A DNA stretch of 64,000 nt from an uncultured Oscillospiraceae bacterium (GTDB lineage: Bacteria; Bacillota; Clostridia; Oscillospirales; Ruminococcaceae). Position numbers and translations under genes: made by a program. Under the pieces are notes generated by a model. That model was not told where the DNA came from. It searched no databases and was given only the letters and a program-made list of their open reading frames with translations. The DNA lies in NCBI GenBank assembly GCA_934465295.1, contig CAKSKU010000002.1:1-64000 (forward strand), read 5' to 3'. The number at the start of each line of letters is the position of its first letter. Position 1 is the stretch's first letter. Positions 18,452-27,077 of the stretch are shown in pieces.

Positions 18452-19075
18452 ATGACCGATAAGGAAATGAAGGTCGAACGTTACCGTGAGGAAAACAAGA
18501 CCGCCGAAAAGGGTAAGGTGGTTTTCGCAGGCTCTTCGCTCATGGAAATGTTCCCGATAAATAAGCTCCTCAAAGAGCATAACGATGATACAGTTATCTA
18601 TAACCGAGGAGTGGGCGGATTTCTCTCCGATGAACTGCTGAATGTCATCGATGTCTGCGCAGTTGACCTTGCGCCGTCAAAGCTGTTTATAAACATCGGC
18701 ACGAATGATCTAAGCTGGTCGAGCATCCCGATAAGCGACCTTATGGCAAACTATGACAGGATAATCACAACTGTCGAAAAAGCCGTTCCGAACGTGAAAA
18801 TTTACCTTATGGCGTACTATCCCGTCAACTTTGAAGCCGCTTCGGAGGAGATGAAGGAGTGCCTTAAAATTCGCACGAACGAAAAGATAACCGCTGCCAA
18901 TGCCGAGGTGAAAAAGCTTGCCGAAAAGCACGGTCAGCGTTACATCGACATCAACAAAAACCTCAAGGACGAAAAGGGCAGACTTAGAGCCGAGTTCACG
19001 ATCGAGGGTATGCACATTAACGAAAACGGCTACCGTGCGATCTATGACGATATTATGAAATATGTAAAGGAATAA
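18452..19075 (+). CDS. SGNH/GDSL-type esterase
   Basis: A 207-aa protein of the SGNH hydrolase superfamily, likely a cytoplasmic acyl or acetyl esterase since no signal peptide is present. The family blocks are visible: FAGSSL with the nucleophile Ser29, NRGVGG (51-56), INIGTND with Asn85, and EGMHIN (185-190) with His188. An unusual point is Glu185 where most members have the catalytic Asp three residues before the His. An ATG at 18452 is preferred over a GTG at 18443 because GAGGTG lies 6 nt before it. The GH26 mannanase begins 5 bp downstream, so removal of acetyl groups from mannan fragments is a plausible role; lipid or NRPS-product hydrolysis is an alternative, given the divergent NRPS. 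Confidence 0.85.
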   Translation: MTDKEMKVERYREENKTAEKGKVVFAGSSLMEMFPINKLLKEHNDDTVIYNRGVGGFLSDELLNVIDVCAVDLAPSKLFINIGTNDLSWSSIPISDLMANYDRIITTVEKAVPNVKIYLMAYYPVNFEAASEEMKECLKIRTNEKITAANAEVKKLAEKHGQRYIDINKNLKDEKGRLRAEFTIEGMHINENGYRAIYDDIMKYVKE

Positions 19076-19080
19076 AAGCT

Positions 19081-20109
19081 ATGAAAAGATTTATCTCAAT
19101 AGTGTGCGCTGTCAGCATCGCATTCTCAATGACCGCCTGTGCGGCGAAAAACGATGTTGCTATCCAGTCCGAAGCTGCAACAACAGCTTCTTCGGCAAAG
19201 GCGGAAAAGCTCACGCTCTCAAACCCCGATGCGACCAAGGAGGCAGTCAAGCTTTTCGATTATATCAACAGCATCTACGGTAAAAATATCCTCTCGGGAC
19301 AGCAGGAATCAACGTGGATGGGCAGCGACCAGTATGAGTTCGACTATATCGAAAAAAATACGGGCAAGCTCCCTGCAATACGCGGACTTGACTATATGAA
19401 CGACGACTTTGACGGCGTGAACAAGCGTGCAAAGGCTTGGCATGACAAGGGCGGCATCGTCACAATATGCTGGCACTGCGGCAGTGATTTCAGCGGAAGC
19501 TGGAGCGAGTCGATGAAAACCGAGATAAAGGACTGGGACAAGGCTCTTACCAAAGGCACTCCCGAGTATGAAAAGCTCATAAAAGGTATGGATAAGGGTG
19601 CAGAGGCGCTGAAAAAGCTCAAAGAGCAGAATATCCCCGTGCTTTGGAGACCTTTCCACGAATTTGACGGTGCATGGTTCTGGTGGGGCAAGGGCGGCTC
19701 GGAGAACTTCAAAAAGCTCTGGCAGCTGATGTACGACCGCTATACGAATTACTGGGAGCTCGACAACCTTATCTGGGTGCTTGGCTATTCAAGCAACGGA
19801 AAGGACTACGACAAGTGGTATCCGGGCGATGAGTATGTCGATATCGCAGGTGCAGATTCCTACAACGACGGCGCAAATGAAAAGCTCTACGAAAAGACTG
19901 TAAAGGTAGTGGGCGAAAAACGTCCCGTTGCTTTCCATGAGTGCGGAAAAATACCGACCGTTGACGAGCTTAAAAAGGCAAACGCAAAATGGGTATGGTT
20001 CATGACATGGCACACCGAATACATCACCGACCACAACGACACAAAAACGCTCAAAGATATTTACAACTCGGATTACGTTATTACCTTGGACGAACTGCCA
20101 AAGCTTTGA
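19081..20109 (+). CDS. GH26 endo-beta-1,4-mannanase lipoprotein
   Basis: A 342-aa surface-anchored hydrolase cleaving beta-1,4-mannan backbones. The N-terminus is a lipoprotein signal with lipobox MTAC (Cys20) and a short linker; the rest is a GH26 barrel. The family's catalytic residues are in view: RPFHEFDG with acid/base Glu194, and VAFHECGKIP with nucleophile Glu287; WFWWG after the acid/base is also typical. There is no dockerin, carbohydrate-binding module or S-layer domain, so it is membrane-tethered rather than cellulosomal. It is cotranscribed with the SGNH esterase 5 bp upstream and is followed by a strong terminator. Confidence 0.93.
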   Translation: MKRFISIVCAVSIAFSMTACAAKNDVAIQSEAATTASSAKAEKLTLSNPDATKEAVKLFDYINSIYGKNILSGQQESTWMGSDQYEFDYIEKNTGKLPAIRGLDYMNDDFDGVNKRAKAWHDKGGIVTICWHCGSDFSGSWSESMKTEIKDWDKALTKGTPEYEKLIKGMDKGAEALKKLKEQNIPVLWRPFHEFDGAWFWWGKGGSENFKKLWQLMYDRYTNYWELDNLIWVLGYSSNGKDYDKWYPGDEYVDIAGADSYNDGANEKLYEKTVKVVGEKRPVAFHECGKIPTVDELKKANAKWVWFMTWHTEYITDHNDTKTLKDIYNSDYVITLDELPKL

Positions 20110-20138
20110 TTAATGCATAATGCGTAATTCGGAATTAG
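20110..20138. repeat. TAATGCATAATGCGTAATTC microrepeat
   Basis: Short run of TAATGC/GGAATTA units between the mannanase stop and its terminator. It is related to the run at 25551-25580. Confidence 0.5.
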
Positions 20139-20165
20139 ATAAAAGCTGTGCATCTTTTGCAAAAA

Positions 20166-20208
20166 AAGAACCTGTTTTCATAGAGAATTTCTTTGAAAAC
20201 AGGTTCTT
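20166..20208 (+). terminator. terminator between GH26 and acidic-repeat gene
   Basis: A perfect 15-bp stem, AAGAACCTGTTTTCA (20166-20180) with TGAAAACAGGTTCTT (20194-20208), followed by GATTTTTTT on the + strand and preceded by an A run, so it can act in both directions. Its CCTGTTT-CATAG...CTTTGAAA-CAGG core also occurs twice at 23434-23616. Confidence 0.85.
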
Positions 20209-20264
20209 GATTTTTTTCAACAATGCGGGTGTTTCTCTGTAAAATAATTACATAAATACACAGC

Positions 20265-21221
20265 TTAGTCTTCTTCCTTGTCCACTCTGCCGATAATGAA
20301 CTTTGTCTTGTCAATGGGATAGGGAGCGGCTATGCGCATATACTGTCCGACCGAAACGACCGTGCCGATAGTCTCCGTATCTCCCGTCGGAACAATGACA
20401 TCATCGCCAATTGCGATCGTCGGGTCTTCGGTCCTGTAACTGTAAGCACGCAGAGCATGAGGGAACACTACTCCGCAGAGGGTGTAAATGTCAGTATCTG
20501 TACGAGCCGTCTCAGCTTCGATGCGCTGTTCTTCCTCTTGACGACGGCGTTCCCGTTCCTGCCGCTCACGTTCCCGTTGGCTTTTTTCACGGCGGCGTAC
20601 ATCATAGGCTTTCTCATACTCCTCCTGCGTCTCAAAATCATTTACATCAAGACCAAGGGTATCATCATCCCTGTACCATTCACGCCAATCGTATTTTCCC
20701 TTAGCTTCTTCCAGAGCTTCCCCGTATTCTTCCTCGGTCTCATAGTCCTCGGGGTCAAGCCCGTATTCACTGCCGTCCTCGCAGAAGTCACGCCACTCTG
20801 TTCGGGCTTCTTGGAGAGCCTCGTTATATTCGTACTCCGTTTCGTAATCCTTCGGGTCGATACAAACATCCGAGCCGTCCTCACAATAATCACGCCAACT
20901 GTATTTTTCCTTTGCTTCTTCTAAAGCTTCCTCGTATTCGTATTCGGTTTCGTAATCATTTGGGTCAATGTCAAACTCAGAACCGTCCTCGCAATAGTCA
21001 CGCCAAGAGGTATCAGCGATATCATCGTCATCAAAAAAAGAATTGCCCATGTAATTCGGCGAACGATTGTAAGTCGGTCTGTCCGTTTTTTCGCATTCTT
21101 CAATAATTTTGTGTGCTATCCACTGTTCGCCGAGATCTTCCTTGCCGTCACGGTTGAAGTCAAACAATCCGCCAAATGGATTATTCCGAAGGTTCTTTCC
21201 GCCTCCGGTGAAAAAGCCCAT
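20265..21221 (-). CDS. acidic tandem-repeat protein with EF-hand-like loop
   Basis: A 318-aa protein I cannot assign. Residues 20-30 (FDFNRDGKEDL) match the D-x-N-x-D-G-x-x-D spacing of a calcium-binding loop. Then come four tandem repeats of 34-36 residues starting at Trp73, Trp109, Trp143 and Trp179. Each has the pattern W-R-D-[YF]-C-E-D-G-S, then D-P-x-D-Y-E-T, then E-Y-x-E-A-L-E-E-A-x; the fourth is degenerate and lacks the Cys. A highly charged helix of R/E/Q (about 208-240) follows. A C-terminal strand-rich domain (245-314) holds VGF-like turns such as IGDDVIVPTG and reads like a small SH3-like barrel. No signal peptide or membrane segment is seen. ATG 21221 has GGAAGGAAG upstream and is preferred over a GTG at 21230. 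Confidence 0.75.
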   Translation of the reverse strand: MGFFTGGGKNLRNNPFGGLFDFNRDGKEDLGEQWIAHKIIEECEKTDRPTYNRSPNYMGNSFFDDDDIADTSWRDYCEDGSEFDIDPNDYETEYEYEEALEEAKEKYSWRDYCEDGSDVCIDPKDYETEYEYNEALQEARTEWRDFCEDGSEYGLDPEDYETEEEYGEALEEAKGKYDWREWYRDDDTLGLDVNDFETQEEYEKAYDVRRREKSQRERERQERERRRQEEEQRIEAETARTDTDIYTLCGVVFPHALRAYSYRTEDPTIAIGDDVIVPTGDTETIGTVVSVGQYMRIAAPYPIDKTKFIIGRVDKEED

Positions 21222-21276
21222 ACAGAACACTTCCTTCCAAATTTTTTATGCAGGTTTTGCCGCCGACTTCACAGTC

Positions 21277-23244
21277 TTAATAAACAATGATAACTTTGAT
21301 CTCAGGCATATTTTCTTCAAGCCATTTCAGCTGACCGTCTGTTATCGGCATATCGCAGTAGTTGTCTGCGATAAGATATTTTAGGCTTTTCATTCCCTTT
21401 AACAGCTTGAAAAAATCATCGGGTTCTTCCGTGGTATAGTAAAATTCTATCGCCTTTACACCGTCCATTTCGTACAGAAAATCATAGCTGTCAAGCTTGG
21501 TAACATAAAGCTTTTCAACGCTGTCCATTTCCGCAAGCGCAGACGGGTCTTTGATATAACTGCCGATGCTCAGTTCCTTTATATTTTTGAATTTCGTTAT
21601 AGGCTCTGCGCTGTCAATATCAACGTAAACGCTAAGTGAAGTCAAGTTCGGGAGCTTAAGAAATTCGTCCATATCTTCCGCAGCGTGTGGATATGCATAA
21701 GACTCATATTTGAAGTAACTCATTCCGCCGATCTCAAAATAATCTTCAGCCTTGTATTCATCATAGGTTTTTAGCGGCTTGGACGAGCGTTTTTCTATCG
21801 GGTCAAGCTTTATTTGGAATTTTTCCGAGCTGTCCTGACCCTCTGCAAGCTTGTTGAAGTCAATGACCTCTGCCAACTCATATCCGCTCATTGCATCATT
21901 GATATACTTGTCAAGATCGCTGAAAGGATCGTCGCTTTCTACCATATAAAAATGACCGTTGAGCGAACCCACTTTAAGCTCGCCGCCGTAATTGGTCAGA
22001 TTGCCTATCGATTCATTATAAATACGTTCCTTAAGCGGTTCAAGACGCTGTAAGCCACGATAGAAGATTTGACTGCCCTCGCCTATATCCCAGACGGTAT
22101 AAAAATCACAGTCGTTATCCTTGTCATAATAATGATAAAGCCTGCCGTCAAAATCCGATACAAAGTGCCAGCTGTAATTTTCGGAAAGAGTATATAACAA
22201 TGTCCCGTTTATGTCAAAGTCAAAACATTCGGGAACGCCGTCAAAATTTATGTCGAGCAGAAATCTTCCGTCATTGTATTCGGGAATTTCGGGAAGAACA
22301 CGCTCCGCAGTTTCCGCAGTCGGCTTGTTAAGGTAGGTGACATCATATGTCATTATCGATTTTATCGGTTCATAAGCCGTAATTTTGCAGTCACTGTCAA
22401 TGAAAAGCTCTCCGACTTCCTCAATGCTCTGCGGAAGTAAAATTTTGCTGATATCCGTCCTGCTGAAAGCCGCATCGCCGATGCTTTTCAGACCCTCGTT
22501 AAGCTTTACCTCGGCAAGACCGCTGTTCATAAATGCCGAGCTTTCAATCGTCGTTACGCTTGACGGTATCTCTGTTTTAAGCAGGTTTTCACAGTCCTCA
22601 AATGCCCTCTGCCCGATAGTTTTAAGCGTTGACGGGAAGCTGACCGAGCGGAGTTTTTTGTGCGAAAATGCAAACTTGCCGATCTCTTCCGTACCCTCGG
22701 GAACAGCGTAATCATCACCGCAGTCAAAAGCAAAAACAAGCGTCTTTCCGTCTGCAGAGAACAGCGCACCATTGCTTGCAATGAAATGTCCACCCTCGGC
22801 AACTTCGATATCGTCAAGTTCGGGCAAATAAGCCAGTTCAAGCGTGTCTATCTTATCCGCAGTAGAGGGAAGAACCAGCTTTTTCAGATGATATGCACCT
22901 TTGATGCATTTTACCTGCGTCATACCCTCGGGGATTATCAGTTCTTCAACTCTCGAACCTCGGAAAGCATTGTCCGAGACCTTGTAGACCTTCGTTCCGT
23001 CAATTTCGGTCGGAATAGTGACAACGATCTGCCCACCGATATATCCGGTTATGTAAACTCCATACTCGTTGACCGTGTATTTGAACTGCTCGGAAACAGG
23101 CTTTTCGTCTGCTGCCGATGTTTCGGATAAGCTCTGCACCTCGGACGAAATGTCGGTAGCTTCACCTGCCCCATTTGCCCCGTTCGTGCAGGAGCAGAAT
23201 AAAAATATCAAAGCAAATACCGCCGCAATAAAACTTTTTTTCAT
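21277..23244 (-). CDS. leucine-rich-repeat (BspA-like) lipoprotein
   Basis: A 655-aa surface protein. The signal peptide ends in lipobox FCSC and is followed by a short Ser/Glu linker. About residues 60-300 contain LRR_5/BspA-type repeats, seen as recurrent segments such as VSDNAFRGSRVEELIIPEG, IGKFAFSHKKLRSVSFPS and IGQRAFEDCENLLKTEIPS. The middle carries a D-x-N-x-D-G-x-x-E stretch (LDINFDGVPECFDFDING) like the repeats of other surface lipoproteins here. A second leucine-rich stretch ends the protein (LPNLTSLSVYVD, FKNIKELSIGS). Such proteins usually mediate binding to surfaces or host/plant material. Ribosome site GGGG lies 8-9 nt before the ATG. It is 55 bp upstream of the acidic repeat gene on the same strand. 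Confidence 0.85.
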   Translation of the reverse strand: MKKSFIAAVFALIFLFCSCTNGANGAGEATDISSEVQSLSETSAADEKPVSEQFKYTVNEYGVYITGYIGGQIVVTIPTEIDGTKVYKVSDNAFRGSRVEELIIPEGMTQVKCIKGAYHLKKLVLPSTADKIDTLELAYLPELDDIEVAEGGHFIASNGALFSADGKTLVFAFDCGDDYAVPEGTEEIGKFAFSHKKLRSVSFPSTLKTIGQRAFEDCENLLKTEIPSSVTTIESSAFMNSGLAEVKLNEGLKSIGDAAFSRTDISKILLPQSIEEVGELFIDSDCKITAYEPIKSIMTYDVTYLNKPTAETAERVLPEIPEYNDGRFLLDINFDGVPECFDFDINGTLLYTLSENYSWHFVSDFDGRLYHYYDKDNDCDFYTVWDIGEGSQIFYRGLQRLEPLKERIYNESIGNLTNYGGELKVGSLNGHFYMVESDDPFSDLDKYINDAMSGYELAEVIDFNKLAEGQDSSEKFQIKLDPIEKRSSKPLKTYDEYKAEDYFEIGGMSYFKYESYAYPHAAEDMDEFLKLPNLTSLSVYVDIDSAEPITKFKNIKELSIGSYIKDPSALAEMDSVEKLYVTKLDSYDFLYEMDGVKAIEFYYTTEEPDDFFKLLKGMKSLKYLIADNYCDMPITDGQLKWLEENMPEIKVIIVY

Positions 23245-23729
23245 AATGCAACCCCACTTAAAAAATTCGGAATTATGAATTCGGAATTCGGAATTTTTGG
23301 CACACTTTAGTCGTATTGAATACCGAATATAACCTTATATTTATTATAAATATTTCATCAGCATTTTTCAATAACAGAATGGTTACAAATTGTTTCAATT
23401 TGAACTTTTTAAACAACCATTATCCGAAAAAAAGACCTGTTTCATAGGCAGATACTTTGAAACAGGTCGTGTTTGCAGTTCAAAAAAATTATCAATTGTC
23501 AATTGTCAATTGTCAATTATCAATTATCAACGGTTACAAATTGTTTCAATTTGAACTTTTCAGCTAAACAAAATCCTAAAAAAACCTGTTTCATAGGTCG
23601 ATACTTTGAAACAGGTCGTGTTTGCAGTTCAAAAAAAATTATCAATTGTCAATTATCAATTATCCATTATCAATTATCCATTATCAATTGTCCATTATCA
23701 ATTGTCAATTGTCAATTGTCAATTGTCAA
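23245..23729. other. 485-bp gene-free repeat region
   Basis: AT-rich gap between the LRR lipoprotein gene and the DMT transporter gene, both on the minus strand. From left to right it holds a GAATTCGGAATT microrepeat (23262-23297), AT-rich sequence where a promoter for the LRR gene is expected, and a 151-bp tandem duplication (from 23381 and from 23532). Each duplicate ends in an array of 7-8 nt units. No convincing coding frame is present. Confidence 0.7.
23381..23637. repeat. 151-bp direct duplication with CCTGTTT hairpins
   Basis: GGTTACAAATTGTTTCAATT starts at 23381 and again at 23532. Each copy carries a hairpin: GACCTGTTTCA/TGAAACAGGTC at 23434-23468 in the first copy, and ACCTGTTTCA/TGAAACAGGT at 23584-23616 in the second. 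Each then has TGTTTGCAGTTCAAAAAAA before a short-unit array. The hairpins resemble the terminator at 20166-20208. Confidence 0.75.
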
Positions 23730-23731
23730 TT
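23488..23731. repeat. heptamer arrays (CAATTGT / CAATTAT / CCATTAT)
   Basis: Runs of 7-nt units, mainly TCAATTG, TCAATTA and TCCATTA, at 23488-23530 and 23638-23731. The right array touches the stop codon of the DMT transporter. A small related run is at 61-90 before manA. Units are self-complementary (CAATTG) and likely expand by slippage. Confidence 0.8.
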
Positions 23732-24575
23732 AAATTACCGCCGCAAACTGAAACCCGAGAATTCCCACAGCGCAGACAATGCTTCCTGCGAGGTTGAGTC
23801 CCGTCGGGCGAGTGGTTTTCCTGAACATATCTATGATAAGGATCGCAATAAGTATCATCGGCGGAATGAACGCATCGTTCGTAAGGCTCACGGCAATGAC
23901 TGCGTTTTCGAGCATAAGTCCGAGAGCGTTCGGTATCTTTGCGAGTGCGACTATTGCAGTCTCCTTCGGCTTGTTTTTCACGAGCGAAACGATGCCTGCC
24001 TTCGGGAAAAGAACTATCGCAAGCAGGATAAGCGCAGCAAAAAGCGCCATATCAGGCGAGATGCAGCCCTCCTTGTTTATCCATGTGACAGCGATGCCGT
24101 AGCCGTAACGTGAGAGGAGATAAAGTATGAGCGGAATGACGATCTTGCCGTAGTTCATCGTCTTTTTGCCCGACTTTGCGATAAGTATAAGACCGGCGAC
24201 CGTTACTGCGATGCAGATTATTTTCAGCGCAGAGAAAGCCGCTTTTCCGAGTGCGATATCGGTGAAATACGACATAAATACGACTATTCCGAGCCAAGCT
24301 TTAAGCTCAAACGCTGACATATCGACAAGTATCTTCGCCGACATCTGAAATTCGAGCAGCTTTGAGATGAAAAGCAGGATTATGAACACAAACGAGAGCG
24401 GCGTGAGCTGAAAAGTCCTGTCCGAAAACGGCAGCGTAAAGAGCATAAAGAACGCCGTTGCCGCCGCCATAATGAATGTCATCTGACTGCCGTTCATTCC
24501 CGCTTTGGTGACGGCGTATTTGTCGTTGAGCGACGTGATAGTGTAGCACAGAACTACAAGGAGCATAAGTACCAT
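23730..24575 (-). CDS. DMT-superfamily (EamA-like) membrane transporter
   Basis: A 281-aa integral membrane protein with about ten hydrophobic helices and an internal two-half layout, as in drug/metabolite (EamA) exporters. Segments such as TFIMAAATAFFMLFTLPF, IICIAVTVAGLILIA and LAGSIVCAVGILGFQFAAV mark the helices. The substrate is unknown. The open frame reaches 24650, but ATG 24575 is preceded by GGGGGAAA and is the better start. It lies 85 bp after the LysR gene on the same strand, so the LysR protein may regulate it. Its 3' end runs into the heptamer array. Confidence 0.8.
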   Translation of the reverse strand: MVLMLLVVLCYTITSLNDKYAVTKAGMNGSQMTFIMAAATAFFMLFTLPFSDRTFQLTPLSFVFIILLFISKLLEFQMSAKILVDMSAFELKAWLGIVVFMSYFTDIALGKAAFSALKIICIAVTVAGLILIAKSGKKTMNYGKIVIPLILYLLSRYGYGIAVTWINKEGCISPDMALFAALILLAIVLFPKAGIVSLVKNKPKETAIVALAKIPNALGLMLENAVIAVSLTNDAFIPPMILIAILIIDMFRKTTRPTGLNLAGSIVCAVGILGFQFAAVI

Positions 24576-24660
24576 AGTTTGATTTTCCCCCAAAATAATT
24601 TTAAACTGATTTTTTATTATAACATATATTTCTTCAAAAAGATAGGGCAAATATATAAAT

Positions 24661-25536
24661 TTATTTGACCAAGCTTCGGAAATCGTTCAGAAACCTCTCC
24701 GCTTCCTTTGAAAAGACCTGATATTTCTTCCAGACGAGGTACATCTGATCATATTTCGGCGGATAAAACGGGCGGAAACAGAGCTCGCTGCCTGCGCAGT
24801 TGATAAGCTTATCGAGCGTAACCGCACAGCCGATGCCCTCTTCGACCAGCATTGAGCCATTGAAGATGAGATTCGTGGTCGCCGAAACGATGATCTTTTC
24901 CTTGGGCAGTCCGAGCCATTGCGAAAGATCGGTGCTGTTCATAAACTGCCTTGAAACGATGAGCGGACGGTCGGCGAGCATTTCTGTCGTGACGTACTCC
25001 CCTGCCGCAAGGTCGCTGTCCTTTCGCATAAGCACGCCCCATGTGTCACGGACGGGAAATTTTATATACTCAAAGGCAGTGTAATCGGCAGGCTCAAAAA
25101 GTATGCCGAAGTCGATAAGCCCCTTATTCAGCTTGTCGATAACGTCTATCGAGTCGCAGCTTATGTTATGGAAAGTGACCTGCGGATGCTCGTTCCGTAT
25201 CTTTTTTACGATGCCTGCAACAAGCCGAAAAGCGTCCGTTTCGCCTGCGCCGATGTAGATATCGCCCGTCAGTTCATCATTCGAGGAGTTCATTTCCGTT
25301 TCGGTTTTTTCCACAAGGTCGATGATCTCCTCGGCACGTTTGCGCAGGAGCATACCGTCCGTTGTGAGCTTTATATCGTGATTTCCTCGCTTGAAAAGCT
25401 GTTTGCCGAGTTCTTCTTCAAGCTGATGAAGCTGACGTGAAAGGGTCGGCTGGGTGATGTGAAGATCTTCTGCGGCTTTGGTTATATTTTCTTCCCTTGC
25501 GACGGTCAGAAAGTAGCGGAGAACTCTTATTTCCAT
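24661..25536 (-). CDS. LysR-family transcriptional regulator
   Basis: A 291-aa regulator. The N-terminal winged helix-turn-helix is clear (LRYFLTVAREENITKAAEDL and HITQPTLSRQLHQLEEELG, residues 5-45), followed by the linker helix and a periplasmic-binding-like effector domain (about 90-290). The effector is unknown. It lies between the cobalamin operon (53 bp after cobQ) and the DMT transporter gene, all on the minus strand; the transporter is the natural candidate target. The usual divergent LysR layout is not seen here. Confidence 0.9.
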   Translation of the reverse strand: MEIRVLRYFLTVAREENITKAAEDLHITQPTLSRQLHQLEEELGKQLFKRGNHDIKLTTDGMLLRKRAEEIIDLVEKTETEMNSSNDELTGDIYIGAGETDAFRLVAGIVKKIRNEHPQVTFHNISCDSIDVIDKLNKGLIDFGILFEPADYTAFEYIKFPVRDTWGVLMRKDSDLAAGEYVTTEMLADRPLIVSRQFMNSTDLSQWLGLPKEKIIVSATTNLIFNGSMLVEEGIGCAVTLDKLINCAGSELCFRPFYPPKYDQMYLVWKKYQVFSKEAERFLNDFRSLVK

Positions 25537-25550
25537 AAAAACACCTTTTT

Positions 25551-25580
25551 AATGCTTAATTCATAATGCGTAATTTCGGG
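25551..25580. repeat. TAATGC/TAATTC microrepeat
   Basis: Short run (TTAATGCTTAATTCATAATG and onward) in the 53-bp gap between cobQ and the LysR gene, related to 20110-20138. Confidence 0.5.
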
Positions 25581-25589
25581 ATCTATAAA

Positions 25590-27077
25590 TCAGATACCCT
25601 GCTCTAAAATCTTGTAGACAAGTTCCATATCGATATTTTCACGGACATTTTTTGCAAGGATATCGAACTGCATTTCCTTGTAGGCTTTGCGGTCGGTCTT
25701 TCCGCCGCAGTAGGTCAGACCTTTGCGCTCAAACAGAGTTTTCACAATGCACTCGGAAACCTCTGCGCTGTCGAAAATGCCGTGGATATAACAGCCGTAA
25801 ACGCTGCCGCTTTGTGCGCCGAGGTCGGTATTTTCGCAGGATAGAAGCGGCGTTTCCCCGGAAACGGTCCTGCCGTTGTGAATTTCGTAGCCGTAAAATT
25901 CCGCTCCCGATAGGTCGGAGAAAACTCCGCTGACATCGGCAAAGCTGCCCTCTGTACGGCTGCGTGTTTTCTCGCTCGAAAATTCTGTTCTGAGCTTTAA
26001 AAGTCCCATTCCGCTTATCGAGCCGCCGCCCTCCGCACCAACGGAGTCAGTGACAGTTTCGCCAAGCATCTGATAGCCGCCGCATATCCCGAACACGGGA
26101 ACGCCGCTTGAAGCGCATTTTTTCACGGCAGCTTCAATGCCGCTCTCACGCAGCCATTTCATATCGTAAACAGTGCTTTTCGTTCCGGGAACGATTATCA
26201 TATCCGCATCGGAAAGCTCCTGCGGCTTTGTGACATAGCGCACGGAAACGCCGTCATACTGCGAGAACACGTCAAAATCGGTGAAGTTCGATATCCTCGG
26301 GAGGCGTATAACGGCGATGTTGACTAAGCCTTTTTCGCCGTTTTGGAGCTTTTCCGAAAGGCTGTCCTCGTCCTCAATATCGCAGTGTATGTACGGCACA
26401 ACGCCGACAACAGGCTTGTTCCCACGCTCTTCAAGCATTTTTACACCGTCCGCAAAAATGCTTTTATCACCTCGGAATTTGTTCACGATAAGACCCTTTA
26501 CAATGTCACGCTCGTCCTCGTCAAGAAGCATAAGCGTCCCGAGAAGCTGTGCGAAAACTCCGCCTCGGTCGATATCCCCCGTGAGCAGAACGGGCGCATT
26601 CGCAAGCTTCGCCATACCCATATTTACAATATCGTCACTCTTTAAATTTATCTCGGCAGGGCTGCCTGCGCCCTCGATAACGATGATGTCGTGCTGTGCC
26701 GCAAGCTCGTTGTAGGCCTTCATAATGTCGGGGATAAGGTCTTTTTTATGTCGGAAATAATCGACCGCCTTCATATTTCCCATGACCTCGCCGTTGACGA
26801 TGACCTGCGAACCTACATCGGTAGTCGGCTTCAAAAGTATCGGATTCATCAGCACGGACGGCTCAATTCCTGCCGCCTCCGCCTGCATTGCCTGCGCTCT
26901 GCCCATTTCCAGCCCGTCCGAGGTTATGTAAGAATTGAGTGCCATATTCTGCGACTTGAACGGTGCAGCGGAGTAGCCGTCCTGCTTAAAAATTCTGCAA
27001 AGGGCGGCGGCGATGAAGCTTTTTCCCGAGTTCGACATCGTTCCCTGTATCATTATTGCCTTAGCTTTTTTAGCCAT
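25590..27077 (-). CDS. cobQ: adenosylcobyric acid synthase (glutamine-hydrolysing)
   Basis: The 495-aa enzyme amidates four carboxyl groups (b, d, e, g) of adenosylcobyrinic acid a,c-diamide using ATP and glutamine. The N-terminal dethiobiotin-synthetase-like ATPase starts [15 protein letters not shown], with [11 protein letters not shown] further on; the C-terminal glutamine amidotransferase domain has [11 protein letters not shown] with the catalytic Cys and a late [11 protein letters not shown]is. The gene is also called cbiP. It is the last gene of the cobalamin operon and overlaps cobD by 8 bases, with GAGAGG before the start. Confidence 0.95.
   Translation of the reverse strand: MAKKAKAIMIQGTMSNSGKSFIAAALCRIFKQDGYSAAPFKSQNMALNSYITSDGLEMGRAQAMQAEAAGIEPSVLMNPILLKPTTDVGSQVIVNGEVMGNMKAVDYFRHKKDLIPDIMKAYNELAAQHDIIVIEGAGSPAEINLKSDDIVNMGMAKLANAPVLLTGDIDRGGVFAQLLGTLMLLDEDERDIVKGLIVNKFRGDKSIFADGVKMLEERGNKPVVGVVPYIHCDIEDEDSLSEKLQNGEKGLVNIAVIRLPRISNFTDFDVFSQYDGVSVRYVTKPQELSDADMIIVPGTKSTVYDMKWLRESGIEAAVKKCASSGVPVFGICGGYQMLGETVTDSVGAEGGGSISGMGLLKLRTEFSSEKTRSRTEGSFADVSGVFSDLSGAEFYGYEIHNGRTVSGETPLLSCENTDLGAQSGSVYGCYIHGIFDSAEVSECIVKTLFERKGLTYCGGKTDRKAYKEMQFDILAKNVRENIDMELVYKILEQGI

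Noticed and set aside
23488..23731. Short repeated units resembling a CRISPR array
   Set aside because: Units are 7-8 nt with no unique spacers of 25-40 nt and no cas genes nearby. These are simple-sequence arrays.
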